NCBI RefSeq assembly: GCF_018873765.1
Contig: NC_057925.1
Location: 20,967,568 to 21,031,567, forward strand
Reading direction: 5' to 3'
Length of the DNA stretch: 64,000 nucleotides
Origin: Telopea speciosissima
Taxonomy: Eukaryota > Streptophyta > Magnoliopsida > Proteales > Proteaceae
Both the position numbers and the translations under genes were made by a program. Below, one piece after another: positions 35,159 to 45,399 of the stretch. A model generated the notes under the pieces. The model did no database searches, was not told the origin of the DNA, and saw nothing but the letters and a program-made list of their open reading frames with translations. Within the stretch, counting starts at the first letter, position 1; each line of letters starts with the position of its first letter.

Positions 35159-35367
35159 TGTCATAGTTGTTATTATTTCATGTCTGAAGAGTTGATTTTG
35201 AAAGATAGGATTTATACAAGAAGATACAGGATGCCCTAGTCAACTGATATGGAAGGATTACAGGAGATTTAGAACCAAAAATAAACATCAACTATACAGG
35301 GAAAGTATGTGTTGAAGGTAAGTCGAATATTGAGTTCCATTAAATATGGAAACTCTATATTCGATCA
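35159..35367 (-). repeat. 5' LTR of the intronic copia element
   Basis: 209 bp, TGTCATAG...TCGATCA on the plus strand, colinear with the LTR at 26953-27160. Confidence 0.88.
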
Positions 35368-35477
35368 ATTGTGAATATCTTTATTGTCTTTACCAAAAAA
35401 AAAAAAAAGAATATCATTATTGTTGGTAATATAGAATTGCAATGGTTTGATATTTTCTTTTTCACCAATTTTGTTTT

Positions 35478-35479
<2 letters not shown>

Positions 35480-35528
<49 letters not shown>
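35480..35528. repeat. (AT)n microsatellite
   Basis: About 24 AT units, directly abutting the left end of a MITE-like unit at 35529. A second short (TA)n lies at 35725-35745 on its other side. Confidence 0.95.
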
Positions 35529-35530
<2 letters not shown>

Positions 35531-35724
35531 GAAAAAGAACGCTACCTGGTCATGTTGCCACTGTTTCTCCTGCGCCTAGACATACTTCCACCCTACCCCT
35601 GTGTAAAGTATCACCCTGTCCCATGGAAAAGCAGAATCCTACCCAAGACGATGCTTGCGCATTCACTCCCATTGGCCAACGTGCGCGTGCAGGCTTTAGA
35701 GGCCCACATAGTGTTCTCTCACCC
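35529..35724. mobile_element. MITE-like element between TA repeats
   Basis: The left end GGGAAAAAGAACGCTACCTGG pairs imperfectly with the complement of the right end (GGGTGAGAGAACACTATGTGG). No coding potential. Similar left ends (GGGAAAAAAAGACCGCTGCC, about 39669; a weaker one near 39470) suggest a family that settles in TA-rich DNA. Confidence 0.5.
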
Positions 35725-35989
35725 TATATATATATATATATATATAATAGGGATTATCGAAATGATATCTCTATAGGTGTATTTAGAAATTGACACCTTA
35801 TTTTAACTGTCCATTATCTCATTCTCAAGTTCTTTATGTTCTTCGAGGTATGAAAGGGTTTTCAAAAATAATTTTAAAACGACTTATCATTAAGTCACTG
35901 TCAAATGTTGTAATTGGTATACATATTTTTAGAATACACATATGAAATGATAGTATTTACCCTCATTGGAAAAGGTTGTGTTACACTAA

Positions 35990-36167
35990 AAGGGCAAAAA
36001 AATAAGATTACAAAAAGGGACTGTGGCCTATGCCAGCACTCCCATGTGTCTATCTCTCATCTCCTTAAAACAAGGGGGCAAAGGTGTCTTTTCACATGGG
36101 GAAGAGAGAGATAGACTCATGGGAGTGCTGGCATAGGCCACACTCCCGGATAGAGATCTTTTTCCCT
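35990..36167. mobile_element. Foldback MITE, copy 1
   Basis: Long arms: TGTGGCCTATGCCAGCACTC (from 36022) is the inverse of the right arm ending at 36142, with TCTATCTCTC/GAGAGATAGA further in. The outer right end is TTTTTCCCT. The reverse complement matches copy 2 at 58545-58716, loop included. It lies in PAP intron 6, about 140 bp before exon g. Confidence 0.75.
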
Positions 36168-36310
36168 ATATATATATTATATATAAACAAAAATGCTTTG
36201 TATTTTAGCGAACCCCATTTAGTTGGGATATGGCTCAGTTGTCATAGTTGTTGTTGTTGTTGTAGAAATGCTTTGTATTTAATGTCATCCATGTTATTTG
36301 TTTTGAACAG

Positions 36311-36391
36311 GTTGAAAAATGGAGTGTGGTTAGGATTTCTGAATTTGGATATGCAAGATTTCATGCGACAAAGGAAGAGATAAAAGTTGAG
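36311..36391 (+). pseudogene. PAP exon g
   Basis: 27 codons: VEKWSVVRISEFGYARFHAT and KEEIKVE. The acceptor is TTTTGAACAG and the donor GAG|GTTAGT. It is separated from exon f by 10.3 kb of transposon-filled intron. Confidence 0.9.
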
Positions 36392-37059
36392 GTTAGTATA
36401 CTAAAAACCAATTAAATTCCCATCCTCAATTACTCAAAGACAAATAAATATACGACCACAAGGCCTAGTTTTAGATTCCAAGAGTCCAAGACTCAAAAAG
36501 ACGGAATTGACATGATTTATATTAAATTATGGGAAAATGATGTACACAGTAGCAGTGGAACGTCATACACTAGAAGTTACTAACTATTGGATGAGACGGA
36601 AGGTAACTCAACCGTTCATTCCTGTTGTCGTTAGATCACCCATCAATCACCGCTACTGTAGTGGTCCCCTCTCCCTTTCCTTTTCCTTCTTCCCCTAGGG
36701 TAGTAATGACCATATTAGTGAGACCACAACTCAAGATTCCACTGGTGTTACAAGCTGCATATAAAGCTGAGGAATACATCTTAATCTTCCCAGCCTTACT
36801 CAAAGAAGGAATGACAAAAAATTTTTAAAATAGTGAAAGATTTCAATTCCGTGTTTGCGAGTTCTTGTTGAGGAATAGTGAAAGAGGGCAGAAAAAAATT
36901 GAACTAGGGGGGATATTGAGCGATTTTACATTGCAGATATCCTCGAGGTTGATTTGAACTATGAGTTAGGCTAGTACGGACTGGCAAGTAGGGCGCTGCC
37001 GCGCTGGTATGGGCAGGGACAAGGCAGAACAACGAGAGGGTAGGAGGGCAAGGAGGTAG
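36392..37059. other. PAP intron 7, proximal part
   Basis: Non-coding DNA between exon g and a copia LTR. It is AT-rich to 36840, then holds a GC-richer piece with GGGCGCTGCCGCGCTGG (about 36990) and GAGGGTAGGAGGGCAAGGAGG. I see no open frame worth calling or any element ends. Confidence 0.45.
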
Positions 37060-37315
37060 TGGGATAGAGTTTAGATTTGGATTAAATCACTTCGATATCT
37101 TTTTGTGATGAGTGTCCATGTATTTATATAAAGGAGATTACAAAATCATCTCAAGTTACAGACGGTAGAAGAGTTTACATGTGATTACAATAGAGGAGAT
37201 TGGATATGGTTACAAGTGCATGAGATAGTAATCCAAGAGGTTGGATACAAATCCAACTCACATGTGATAACCAAACTTATCTCGAAGCCACGACTAACAC
37301 TTGTTAACCTTATCA
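37060..37315 (-). repeat. 3' LTR of the truncated copia element
   Basis: On the minus strand it runs TGATAAGGTTAACAAG to CTCTATCCCA and has a TATATAAATACA promoter-like motif (about 37135-37124). No partner LTR is in the window, so the left edge rests on the TG/CA rule only. Confidence 0.6.
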
Positions 37316-39040
37316 TGCCCCTCAAGCAAAGACGGGATGGAATCACCACGAGCTTGGACCACAAAGTAGTGAACCGTTGGGGAGCTAGTGGTTTAGTCAA
37401 AATGTCATCAACCTGATCAACGGTGGAGATGAACCAAACCTAGCTCAAGTTCCTTGTTGACAACCTTTTCACGAACAAAGTGAAAATCGGGCTCAATGTG
37501 CTTGGTGCGGGCGTGAAACTTGGGGATAAAAGGGAGATGTGTTGCACCAGGATTGTCACACCATAACATTGGTGGGGCAGTTAGATGAATGGAGAGCTCC
37601 TAGAGAAAATGACAAAGCCAGGTGAGTTCAGCAATGGCATAAGAGAGACCCCTATATTTGGACTTAGTATCGATTGAGAAACGGTGCTTTGTTTCTTAGA
37701 ACTCCAAAAAATGAGATTGGGGCCAAGAAAAATGCAATAACCACTTGTAGACCGTCCATCATCGGGGCACGCCACCCAATTAGCATAGGAATATACAATG
37801 AGGATGAGAATGTTCGAACGATAGATCTGAATGACAAAGTGGATGGTGTGCTTGAGATATAGTAAAATACGTTTGACAGCGCTCCAATGTACATCAGTTG
37901 GAGCATGCATAAACTGACAAACCTTGTTGACAGAAAAGGCGATATCAAGATGAGTGATAATGGCATACTGAAGGGCACCAACTATGTTGTGATACTGGAT
38001 GACATCTTGAAGGGCTTCTCCAGTAAATTTAGATAGCTTAACATTGGGGGCAGCGGGTGTTGAAACCCTTGGCACCATCCATCTTTTTGTGAAGGAGGAG
38101 GTCTAAAATGTATTGGTGTTGAGAGGGAAACAACCCCGTGGCAGTGGGCGAATCCTCAAGGCCGAGGATGAAATGGAGATTGCCAAGATCCCACAGCTTA
38201 AAACTTGCACGAAGGGCATAAATAAGCTTGGTGACAGTGGCGGGATCACTGCTATTGATGATTATATCACTATATAGACCAGGAGAAGAGTTACATGGCT
38301 ATGATGCAACCGAACAAACAGTCAAGAGTCAGATGAGGTACAATGCAATTCCATCTCAAAAAGTCGAGTGCTAAGGCGGCGGAACCAAGCTCATGGGACC
38401 TGTGTAAGGCCATAGAGTGTGTGATGGAGACAACACACCTGAGTAGGGCGAGAGGGATCAGTAAAACCAGGAGGTTGGGCACATATAAATCTCTTCATCA
38501 AGAAGGTCGTGGAGGAAGGCATTATTGACATCTAGTTGGTAAAGTGTCCAGTCTTTGGAGATTGCAGGAGTCAAGACAACCCGAATTGTTGTGGGTTTGA
38601 CTTCGTGAGTGTAAGTCTCACTGTAGTAGATGTCTTCAGCCTAGTGAATATCCCTTTGCCACTAACCATTCCTTGTAGTGGTCAATGGAGCCTTTGGATT
38701 TTCTCTTGATACAAAAGACCCACTTGCAACCTACGACATTCTTGTTAGGGGGGAGGGGCACTAGGGACCACGTGCCATTTTGCAAAAGAACATTGTACTC
38801 ATCCTACATCGTAGCATGCCAGAGACGATCCTTGTTAAATTGGGTGAAGCACGTGTGGATTCAACATAAGCTGATAGCACCAGGGTGGCGGGTGGCAATA
38901 AAAGTTATATGGTCCAGAATGGACTAAGGGTGGCGAGTGTGATCTGAAGTCTAAGTCACCATGGGCTGAGTGGAGATTGGGGGGAAGGTCACTTGAGATG
39001 GGACCAGATGCAAGGAGGGTTAACACCTTATCTGTCATTT
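37060..39040 (-). mobile_element. 5'-truncated Ty1/copia element in PAP intron 7
   Basis: Minus strand: RT from about 38960 ([20 protein letters not shown], about 38730), LGNLHFILGLEDSPTATG (about 38170), then VGALQYAIITHLDIAFSVNK, QFMHAPTDVHWSAVKRILLY and an RNase H with YANWVACPDDGRSTSGYCIF and LGPNLIFWSSKKQSTVS at 38078-37581. The family FSDADWAG is decayed to YSYANWVA. A polypurine tract GCTTGAGGGGCA (37327-37316) precedes a 256-bp 3' LTR. Gag, protease, integrase and the 5' LTR are absent, and stops are many. Confidence 0.8.
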
Positions 39041-40477
39041 TGTTTACTGCATTTTTATTTTTCTTAGTGTAATCTTCCCCCTGACCATCGCGGTGATCCT
39101 CTCTATCAAGTTATTCTTTTTGACTTCTTCTTTCAATGGTATGTCCTTCGTGTATACCAATATTGAGATCAATAGAAATTCTTGATTTCCTATCATTGCA
39201 ATTTGGCCTTTAATTTAAAGTCCTTGGAGCAATTGAGGCAAGAGGAGAATCCACATCTCCTGATAGAAGTCAAAAGAGCAATCTTATTCAAACTGTTAGT
39301 CTTGCAAACTCTGGCACGCCTGCGCTCTCTCGCACATTATTCAATTGAGGTTGACCGATCAAATGGTAGATCGATTGTTTGAGCAACGGGAAAAAGAGCC
39401 AAACAAGGACCTAAGGCAAAAGTAGCTGTTGGTGAATATATATAGTAGGGATTGTTGTATACATATATAGGAAGAAAATAACATTACCTGGCAAATGGTT
39501 CCTGCGTCTAGACATAGGAGCATGCAAAAATATCGTCGTACCCCCTATAAAATAAAAAATCGCATCTATGTTGATGCTCCTGTGTCGCTCTCATTGGCCC
39601 CCACGCTACACGATCAGACAGCGATCTTACCTACATATATACACACATGTAAGAGAGAGTCTGAATATATGGGAAAAAAAGACCGCTGCCTGGTCGCGTG
39701 CAGCCTGCATTCAGACACAGCGCACTGAAATGATCGCCCTGCCCCTTATAAAATGAAATCATGTCTTTAGTGGGTAATTTATACTCTGCAAACCATCAAT
39801 TGATCTATATGCTATTCGATTTACATTTTGGTAGCCCATCAGTCATCAGATAAGATAGCTCTTGTATGGTTACAACCTGATTTTTTAATCTGCATTAACC
39901 ATGTAACTCAAGAACTAATCGGCTTTTTCTATTTAACTTCATATTAAAGTTTGAATGTCATAAAATTTACCTAAAATTTCACCCCAAAAAATTTGTAAAA
40001 GTGCCTAAAAGAAGAGATGAGTTGATTATGAGTGACCAGCATATGAAGTCCCTATATGTAGATCACAGATTGAAAATACTTTTAGGGGTTAAGGATGAGT
40101 TTAATTAGCTCAAGAGAAACTCAACCTAACTCCCTGCTTTCTGCTTCAAGGTCCCATCCTTATTACCTTACAATATATGTATGGAATTTTTTTTTTGGGT
40201 AATAATATGTGAGGAACTTGCTTACTTCATAAGGTAGGAAAGGTTGGTGTCCCATTGCTATTATATTTTTCCTTAGATTATTTGTTACTATTTGATTCAG
40301 TTGACTTTGGTATTAGTAAAACCTGCTCCAACCCAACACATTAATTACCATTCTTAATTGTTTCACACACAGTATATAATGAACAATTTTATGATCCAAA
40401 TCAAATTTCTTGATCCATATAGAATGCTTTTATATTTCTTTCCTCATTTAATTTTTCTCTTCTCTTGTCACCTTCAG
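39041..40477. other. PAP intron 7, distal part with MITE-like pieces
   Basis: Non-coding. Two segments (about 39470-39640 and 39669-39760) share the phrases ACCTGG/GCCTGG, GACATAGGAGCATG or CATTCAGACACAG, and CCCCTATAAAAT, as in the element at 35529. The remainder (39760-40477) is AT-rich intron ending in the pyrimidine-rich acceptor of the last PAP exon. Confidence 0.45.
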
Positions 40478-40534
40478 TTTGTGAATTCAGTGAAAAGGAT
40501 GGTTGAAGATAGTTTCCGCATCATCAAACACTAG
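40478..40534 (+). pseudogene. PAP last exon
   Basis: It encodes FVNSVKRMVEDSFRIIKH and then TAG. VEDSFRI is the family's C-terminal signature. The acceptor is CACCTTCAG. Confidence 0.88.
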
Positions 40535-40881
40535 GACTACTATAAGTTTCAATCTTCCACTCTACCATTATGTTAGAGAGAGAGAGAGAGAGAAGGTTTT
40601 CCATGCATCCACTGTGCAGAAGACACCCCGAGTGAATTTTTAAAGAGAAAGAACCTTCTTTGCTTATTATATTAATCTGATAGCTAACTTTATTTATTCA
40701 TAGCAAGGAGATTAATGTTCCATGCTTAGTCTTCCTTTTAAAAAAGTTTGGAAGTTTTTTAAGTATAACTATGTCATAAACTGTTTGTGTACCCTTACCC
40801 AAAAAAAAAAATCAACTGTTTTGTGTACTTTAAATGAATGTCACCAGAAGCTAATTTAATAGGAATTCTTGGTTATTCTTA
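40535..40881 (+). other. Probable PAP 3' UTR and flank
   Basis: A/T-rich DNA after the PAP stop with an (AG)n tract (40575-40592). No canonical AATAAA stands out, so the polyadenylation site cannot be placed. Confidence 0.35.
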
Positions 40882-41399
40882 GGCCCTGTTTGTTTAGAGG
40901 GGACTTAGGTGAGGGTGGGAGAATTGGGTTGAAAAAATGCTAATGTGGCACTTCAAAAGCTCATCCCAATCTTGTTTGGTTAATTTGGAATGGTGAACTT
41001 ACAAAAGCTCAGGGGACATCATTAATTGTTTTGTCATGTGACATTTTAAAATCCCACCCATTTCGCTCGTCTCTAGGGAGCCCAGCACGCTCAGGGTCCA
41101 TCCAGCCTTTGGGTTGGGTTGCACACATCCCTAGGCATGCACCGAGAGGTGTGCGGCACAGATCAACCGTTGGATGCCCCTTGAGTGCTCCCTGAATGCT
41201 GGGCTCCCTGGAGACGATCTTGATCCTCTTTGCTATTCAAAGTCCTACTAAATTGGTGGGATGTTGGCTGCTTTATATGGGAAAAGTAACTTTATGTCAA
41301 CTTTACCTCAACATTTCTATCTCAACAAAACCCCACCAACATGTGAGTCCCATCTTTCCAATAAACTCACCCCACCTTCTCTTCTAAACAAATGGGGCC
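40882..41399. mobile_element. Tourist-like (PIF/Harbinger) MITE, copy 1, 518 bp
   Basis: The ends GGCCCTGTTTGTTTAGA and (complement of the right end) GGCCCCATTTGTTTAGA form inverted repeats. The flanking duplication is TTA (40879-40881 and 41400-41402). Both are hallmarks of PIF/Harbinger MITEs. Inside it, 41068-41216 is a separate foldback (CGTCTCTAGGGAGCCCAGCA and its near-inverse), absent from the related copy at 49998, hence a later insertion. Confidence 0.82.
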
Positions 41400-41402
41400 T
41401 TA

Positions 41403-41822
41403 GGGATTAAGGCAAAGAATATAGATTTATGAACAGAAAGAATATGTTGATTTACAATAAACGTGAGACCAGATTGACTAAATCATCACATACCTAGTTC
41501 CAAAAAATTTTTTTATGAAATATTCCAAAATAAAGAACAAGCTTATATTAACCAAATAAACTTGTGTTGTGGGAGATAAGTCAAACAAATTAACCAAATA
41601 AACTTGTGCTGTCAGCTTATATATAAGTGTATCCATAAGCGGCTAACCAATAACGGGAGACACCAAGCAAGGGTGATAATGAACCCACCCATGACTCGAA
41701 TCACCTAATCTACTGTGATGTTGCATGTTCTGACTTTGGAGACCTGATCTAAGTGCTCGTAAGCAATCCACTGACGAATTCATGGAAAAAAATAAAGGGC
41801 TATAAAACCAGTGCATTATTGA

Positions 41823-41870
<48 letters not shown>

Positions 41871-42489
41871 TGTTAAGCGTTTGAGCCATATATATATATA
41901 GAAGATGACATTAGGATGAAAAGATTAGAAACCTAATCTTAGACAAATCTATGTGACTTAGACAATCAAATCTAAGCTACCTAATTTATGATTTGGTCAA
42001 ATTTATAGCCAATAGAAGTCATTATCTGATATGATGTCATTCTTCTAATATTATAAAAGCTTAAATCGTGGGACCTTTCAGTATCAAATATTTAAGATTG
42101 GAGAATGAAGAAGCATAATATATACTTGTATATTAAAAATAAAATAAAAAAGCAACGGAAGCATCATAGTATTTTTGGAACTCCTCTCTCTAAAAAGAAG
42201 GGTGGTAAATTGAATAGATCATCTAGCTATTGGAATATAATAGATTTGATTTCTCTCTAACATCGATGGAAGGGAAAAGTCACCTCTATTCTAGAACCGT
42301 ATGCAATGCGAAAAAAATGCCTAAACAGTTGTTCAATTTTATCTTTTTTTCTTTTCTGGCCTTTAAAAGGATTGTTCTGTTTTTTGTTTATAATCTAAAC
42401 AGCGTCCTATGAAAAGAAGTGTATATGACTGAGGAGTTTTTTGTGTAGCATGTCAGTAATTCAGGGCTGTTTCATAAACAAAATATTAG
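41403..42489. other. AT-rich intergenic DNA
   Basis: No gene seen. It contains AT-microsatellites (about 41824-41852 and 41890-41900), a T-run, and two short near-repeats of AACCAAATAAACTTGTGTTG (about 41550 and 41590). Confidence 0.5.
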
Positions 42490-44060
42490 TGTAACCCATT
42501 GAGGGATTAATCGGTTTGAAAAACCAATACCTAATCCTTCTCTTTCTTGTCCCATAAAATTATGGAATCCGTAAGAGAGAAAAAAACTCATCTCTTTTCC
42601 ATCCCATGGAAAGAGAGATTTATCCCATACCCGAATGCGCAGAGGCAAGAGATCGATTCGGGTTTCTTTCACATCTCATGATTATCATATAATTAACAAC
42701 AAGAGGACTTAACAAGAACTTGCTAGTCTGTTGAGCCTCAAGTGTTACTCCTCCCATAGACAATGGTTCTTCCTCCCATGAACATACCAGGTAAACAAAA
42801 CTTGAACTTTCAATGGTGCAGCCAAAGTTCTTCAAGTCAATCCTAGAGTCTCTTCAGATCTTCAAGCACAAATCTGAGTTTTCAAAACCCTAACTCTCAA
42901 AAAATAGAGAGCAAGAAGGAGAGAGAAGAAATCAAGTGCGAGAGAGAAAGAGCAAAAAACGGGGAGGAGGGGGAGCACCAAAATTCTCCCTAGGCTGAAA
43001 ATGTGGTACCCCCTCCACGTTTTTGGTGTTTTAATAGACAGGGCTGTAGAAGTCCTGTTTAGAAAAAATCTTAGTGAAAATCTGTTTTCTCTCTCTCTCT
43101 CCTCTTTGATTTGGAACAATTTAAATCTGATGGGCTTCTAATTGATGAAGAAGCAGAATCTACTAGGGAATGTTTAATTAATTATTTATTTTATATTTAA
43201 TTGATAAATAATAATTAGCACCACGTTCACTAAATTAAATAAACAATTAATTAATCAGTAAATTTTAATTATACTCTCACATAATAATAAATTATTATGT
43301 ACCAAACCACCACTAATCAACATCATCATTATGGAATCTAGGGCATGTACACATGTACTATCAAACCTCATTTCATAGAACATGCCCATACGAGAGCGTC
43401 TGTGTACGTGATCGAATCCCACAAAACACGATAAAATATTTTAAATCAAAACTACATATAATCTATCATTTTATATAAAATAGGTTTTGCAAAAATCATT
43501 TCTAAAACGGCACTGGATCCAGATTCCGATCCGACTAACCACAGACAATCTTTATCTTAAAGTTCCCAATCAGGCAGTGGTGACCATGTTGAGCAACTCT
43601 CTCTGTCACGAAATGTTTGCGCATTCCCAGAACACCGACTTTGACTCTCTTGAATCTTTGTCATTGATGATCCAAAGAATGTGGTCACATTTCGCAGTGA
43701 CGATGTCCTCTCAGGTACAGGGTCTCGATAATACATGTCTATTCCATCCTACATCTAGCAGTAATACATGAGGAAATCGACAAAGTAGATTCTTCATCAA
43801 TGCATATCATAATGTGCATTCGCATTCGTACTCCGACATCAACATGTCTAGGCATACCCAATGCGATGACCATATGATAAGGGTGCCTAGCCCAAACCCT
43901 AGTCATGACTACCATTTGAAGTAAAACTTACATACACATAATGCTCAAAAAGTTTATATCGCATGTGATAATATTAAACCAAAATGTATAAAAGGATCAA
44001 TACAAAATAAATCAGACCGAACCAGATCGAACAGGGTTTGATGGATACATAAATCCAACA
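42490..44060 (-). mobile_element. Solo LTR related to the 9-kb copia element
   Basis: Its reverse complement follows the 3904-5603 LTR along most of its length: TGTTGGATTTATG start, CTCAAAAAGTTTATATCGCA, ACCATATGATAAGGGTGCC, CATGTACACATGTACTA and GCCTCAAGTGTT on the plus strand. It is about 1.57 kb, considerably diverged, and has no attached internal region, so it looks like a solo LTR from unequal recombination. The outer end at 42490 (TGTAACCC) and a target duplication are not certain. Confidence 0.8.
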
Positions 44061-45340
44061 CCAAAAATATACAATTAGGTATACTTGTCTTCTTTTTTTT
44101 TTTTTTTTTTTTGGGGTAAATAATTAGGTATACTTGTCGGAGATTAATAAAAATACGTACAAAAAAATTAAGGGAGTTTTAAATTCCACCATAACTGGTG
44201 TCATTTAGATTGCCACCACTTGCCATGTGGAATACATGGATAAATGTTGGCAATTTTATATGATAGATTTCACACTCAACTCAGTAATCAAATTTCAACT
44301 TAAAACAAGTAAAGGAAGTAGTTTTTTTTTAGGGGGTAGAAGTAAAGGAAGTAGTTAAAATATTACTTTAAGCTTTTATAAAATTACACGTAAGACATAT
44401 TGTTGTATAATATCAGATAATGAATTCTATCGATGATTTACCAAGAAAAAAAAAAAAAACAATTCTATTGATTATAAATTTGATCTCATTGTTGAGGCAC
44501 TCTCCCTGTTTTTGTTTTTTTAAATTTGACCATTGAGTTTGATGTGGGGTTCTCTGTAAATAGTCCAAACTACCATGTCTACCATATGACAAAATGGTTG
44601 TAGTCAAAATGCCATCATATATAGCTGGTGGGATATAACACGGGATAAAGTTCTCTACACTTGGGCATATGGTGCGCCTAAACACATGGGGGTGAGCGAA
44701 ATGATTAGCCTGCCCCCTTAATGATCCAAACCCCACCCGTCCTACTCCATGTGTCTGTGCCCAGATGCGTTCCCGGACAAAGAACGTGTGCCCATAAGTG
44801 TAATACAAAAACATATATGCTTAGGATGCAACAAAAAGGGGAAAATTTTCCTCCAATCGGGGAGCATTGTTTGAGGAATTGGTATTGGATCTGTCGGATC
44901 GATCGATTCGTATCAATATCAGTGGAGATCAATACTAATTCATGTTTGATCCTGTATCAGTGGATCCATATGGACAAGGGTAACCTTGTAAAAAAAATTT
45001 AAAGAAAACAGGGGTAAACTTTTTTTTTATTTTATAGAAAAATAGAGCTTAACTGATCCCGATTGATATCGAATTAATCTCGACATAGACTGATACCAAT
45101 AGCGATACCAATTACTAAACCCTCCCCCACCATCCTAGGGTCTTAATTAGTCCCCCTATGTTAAAGGGTCCCCCTATGTTAAAGGGTCAAAAGTTCCACT
45201 GAGGTCCCATTCAAGCACCCTCGAGCCTGATGATGAAGGAAAATTACTTCACCGTGAGTGAAGGGAACTCTAGGTTCCAACAAAAAATAACAAATACAAA
45301 GACGTGGTTGCGGTTCAACTGGTCTGAAATTGGATCGCAC
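44061..45340. other. Intergenic DNA with MITE-like and GATAC-word pieces
   Basis: T-runs near 44093 and an A-run near 44446. About 44645-44785 has weak inverted ends (GGGATAAAGTTCTCTACAC and the complement of GTTCCCGGACAAAGAACGTG) and may be a MITE. About 44860-45120 is filled with words like GGTATTGGATC, GATCGATTCG, GATATCGAATT and GATACC, the same words found at about 56600, 58500 and 59720. No gene. Confidence 0.45.
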
Positions 45341-45351
45341 CGGATCCATAA

Positions 45352-45352
<1 letters not shown>

Positions 45353-45395
<43 letters not shown>
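45353..45395. repeat. (CT)n microsatellite
   Basis: About 21 CT units. Confidence 0.95.

Positions 45396-45399
<4 letters not shown>

Larger units (their letters stand above)
26953..35367 (-). mobile_element. Ty1/copia retrotransposon (short LTRs), with nested insertions
   Basis: A minus-strand copia element in PAP intron 6. Its LTRs are 26953-27160 (3') and 35159-35367 (5'), TGTCA...GATCA on the plus strand. The primer site TGGTATCAGAGC (35158-35147) is perfect, and a polypurine tract GAGGGGGGTGTAT (27179-27161 region) precedes the 3' LTR. Coding order on the minus strand is gag, protease, integrase, RT, RNase H. It is interrupted by a hAT element (32475-33545) and by LTR-like DNA (about 29694-32209). 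The short LTRs and gag style fit the Ale/Retrofit group (inference). LTR divergence is high (roughly 15% by eye) and flanking target duplications are no longer exact. Confidence 0.88.
21252..40534 (+). pseudogene. Purple acid phosphatase (PAP), decayed gene; last eight exons
   Basis: PAPs are secreted or vacuolar metallo-phosphoesterases with a two-metal centre. Exons: 21252-21383, 21584-21771, 23391-23577, 23664-23731, 25618-25714, 25814-26002, 36311-36391 and 40478-40534. All have AG/GT borders and agree in phase, together about 330 codons of the C-terminal half of a ~600-aa-class PAP. Motifs seen: GDME (family GDxG, altered), GDISY, GNHE, then RHRPMY (family GHRPMY) and GHVH. Two lesions break the frame: a missing base after 21348 and an in-frame TGA at 23700-23702. 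No N-terminal exons are found upstream; that space is retroelement DNA. Introns 6 and 7 are swollen by transposons (10.3 and 4.1 kb). Sequencing errors at both lesions cannot be excluded, but a pseudogene is more likely. Confidence 0.85.
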
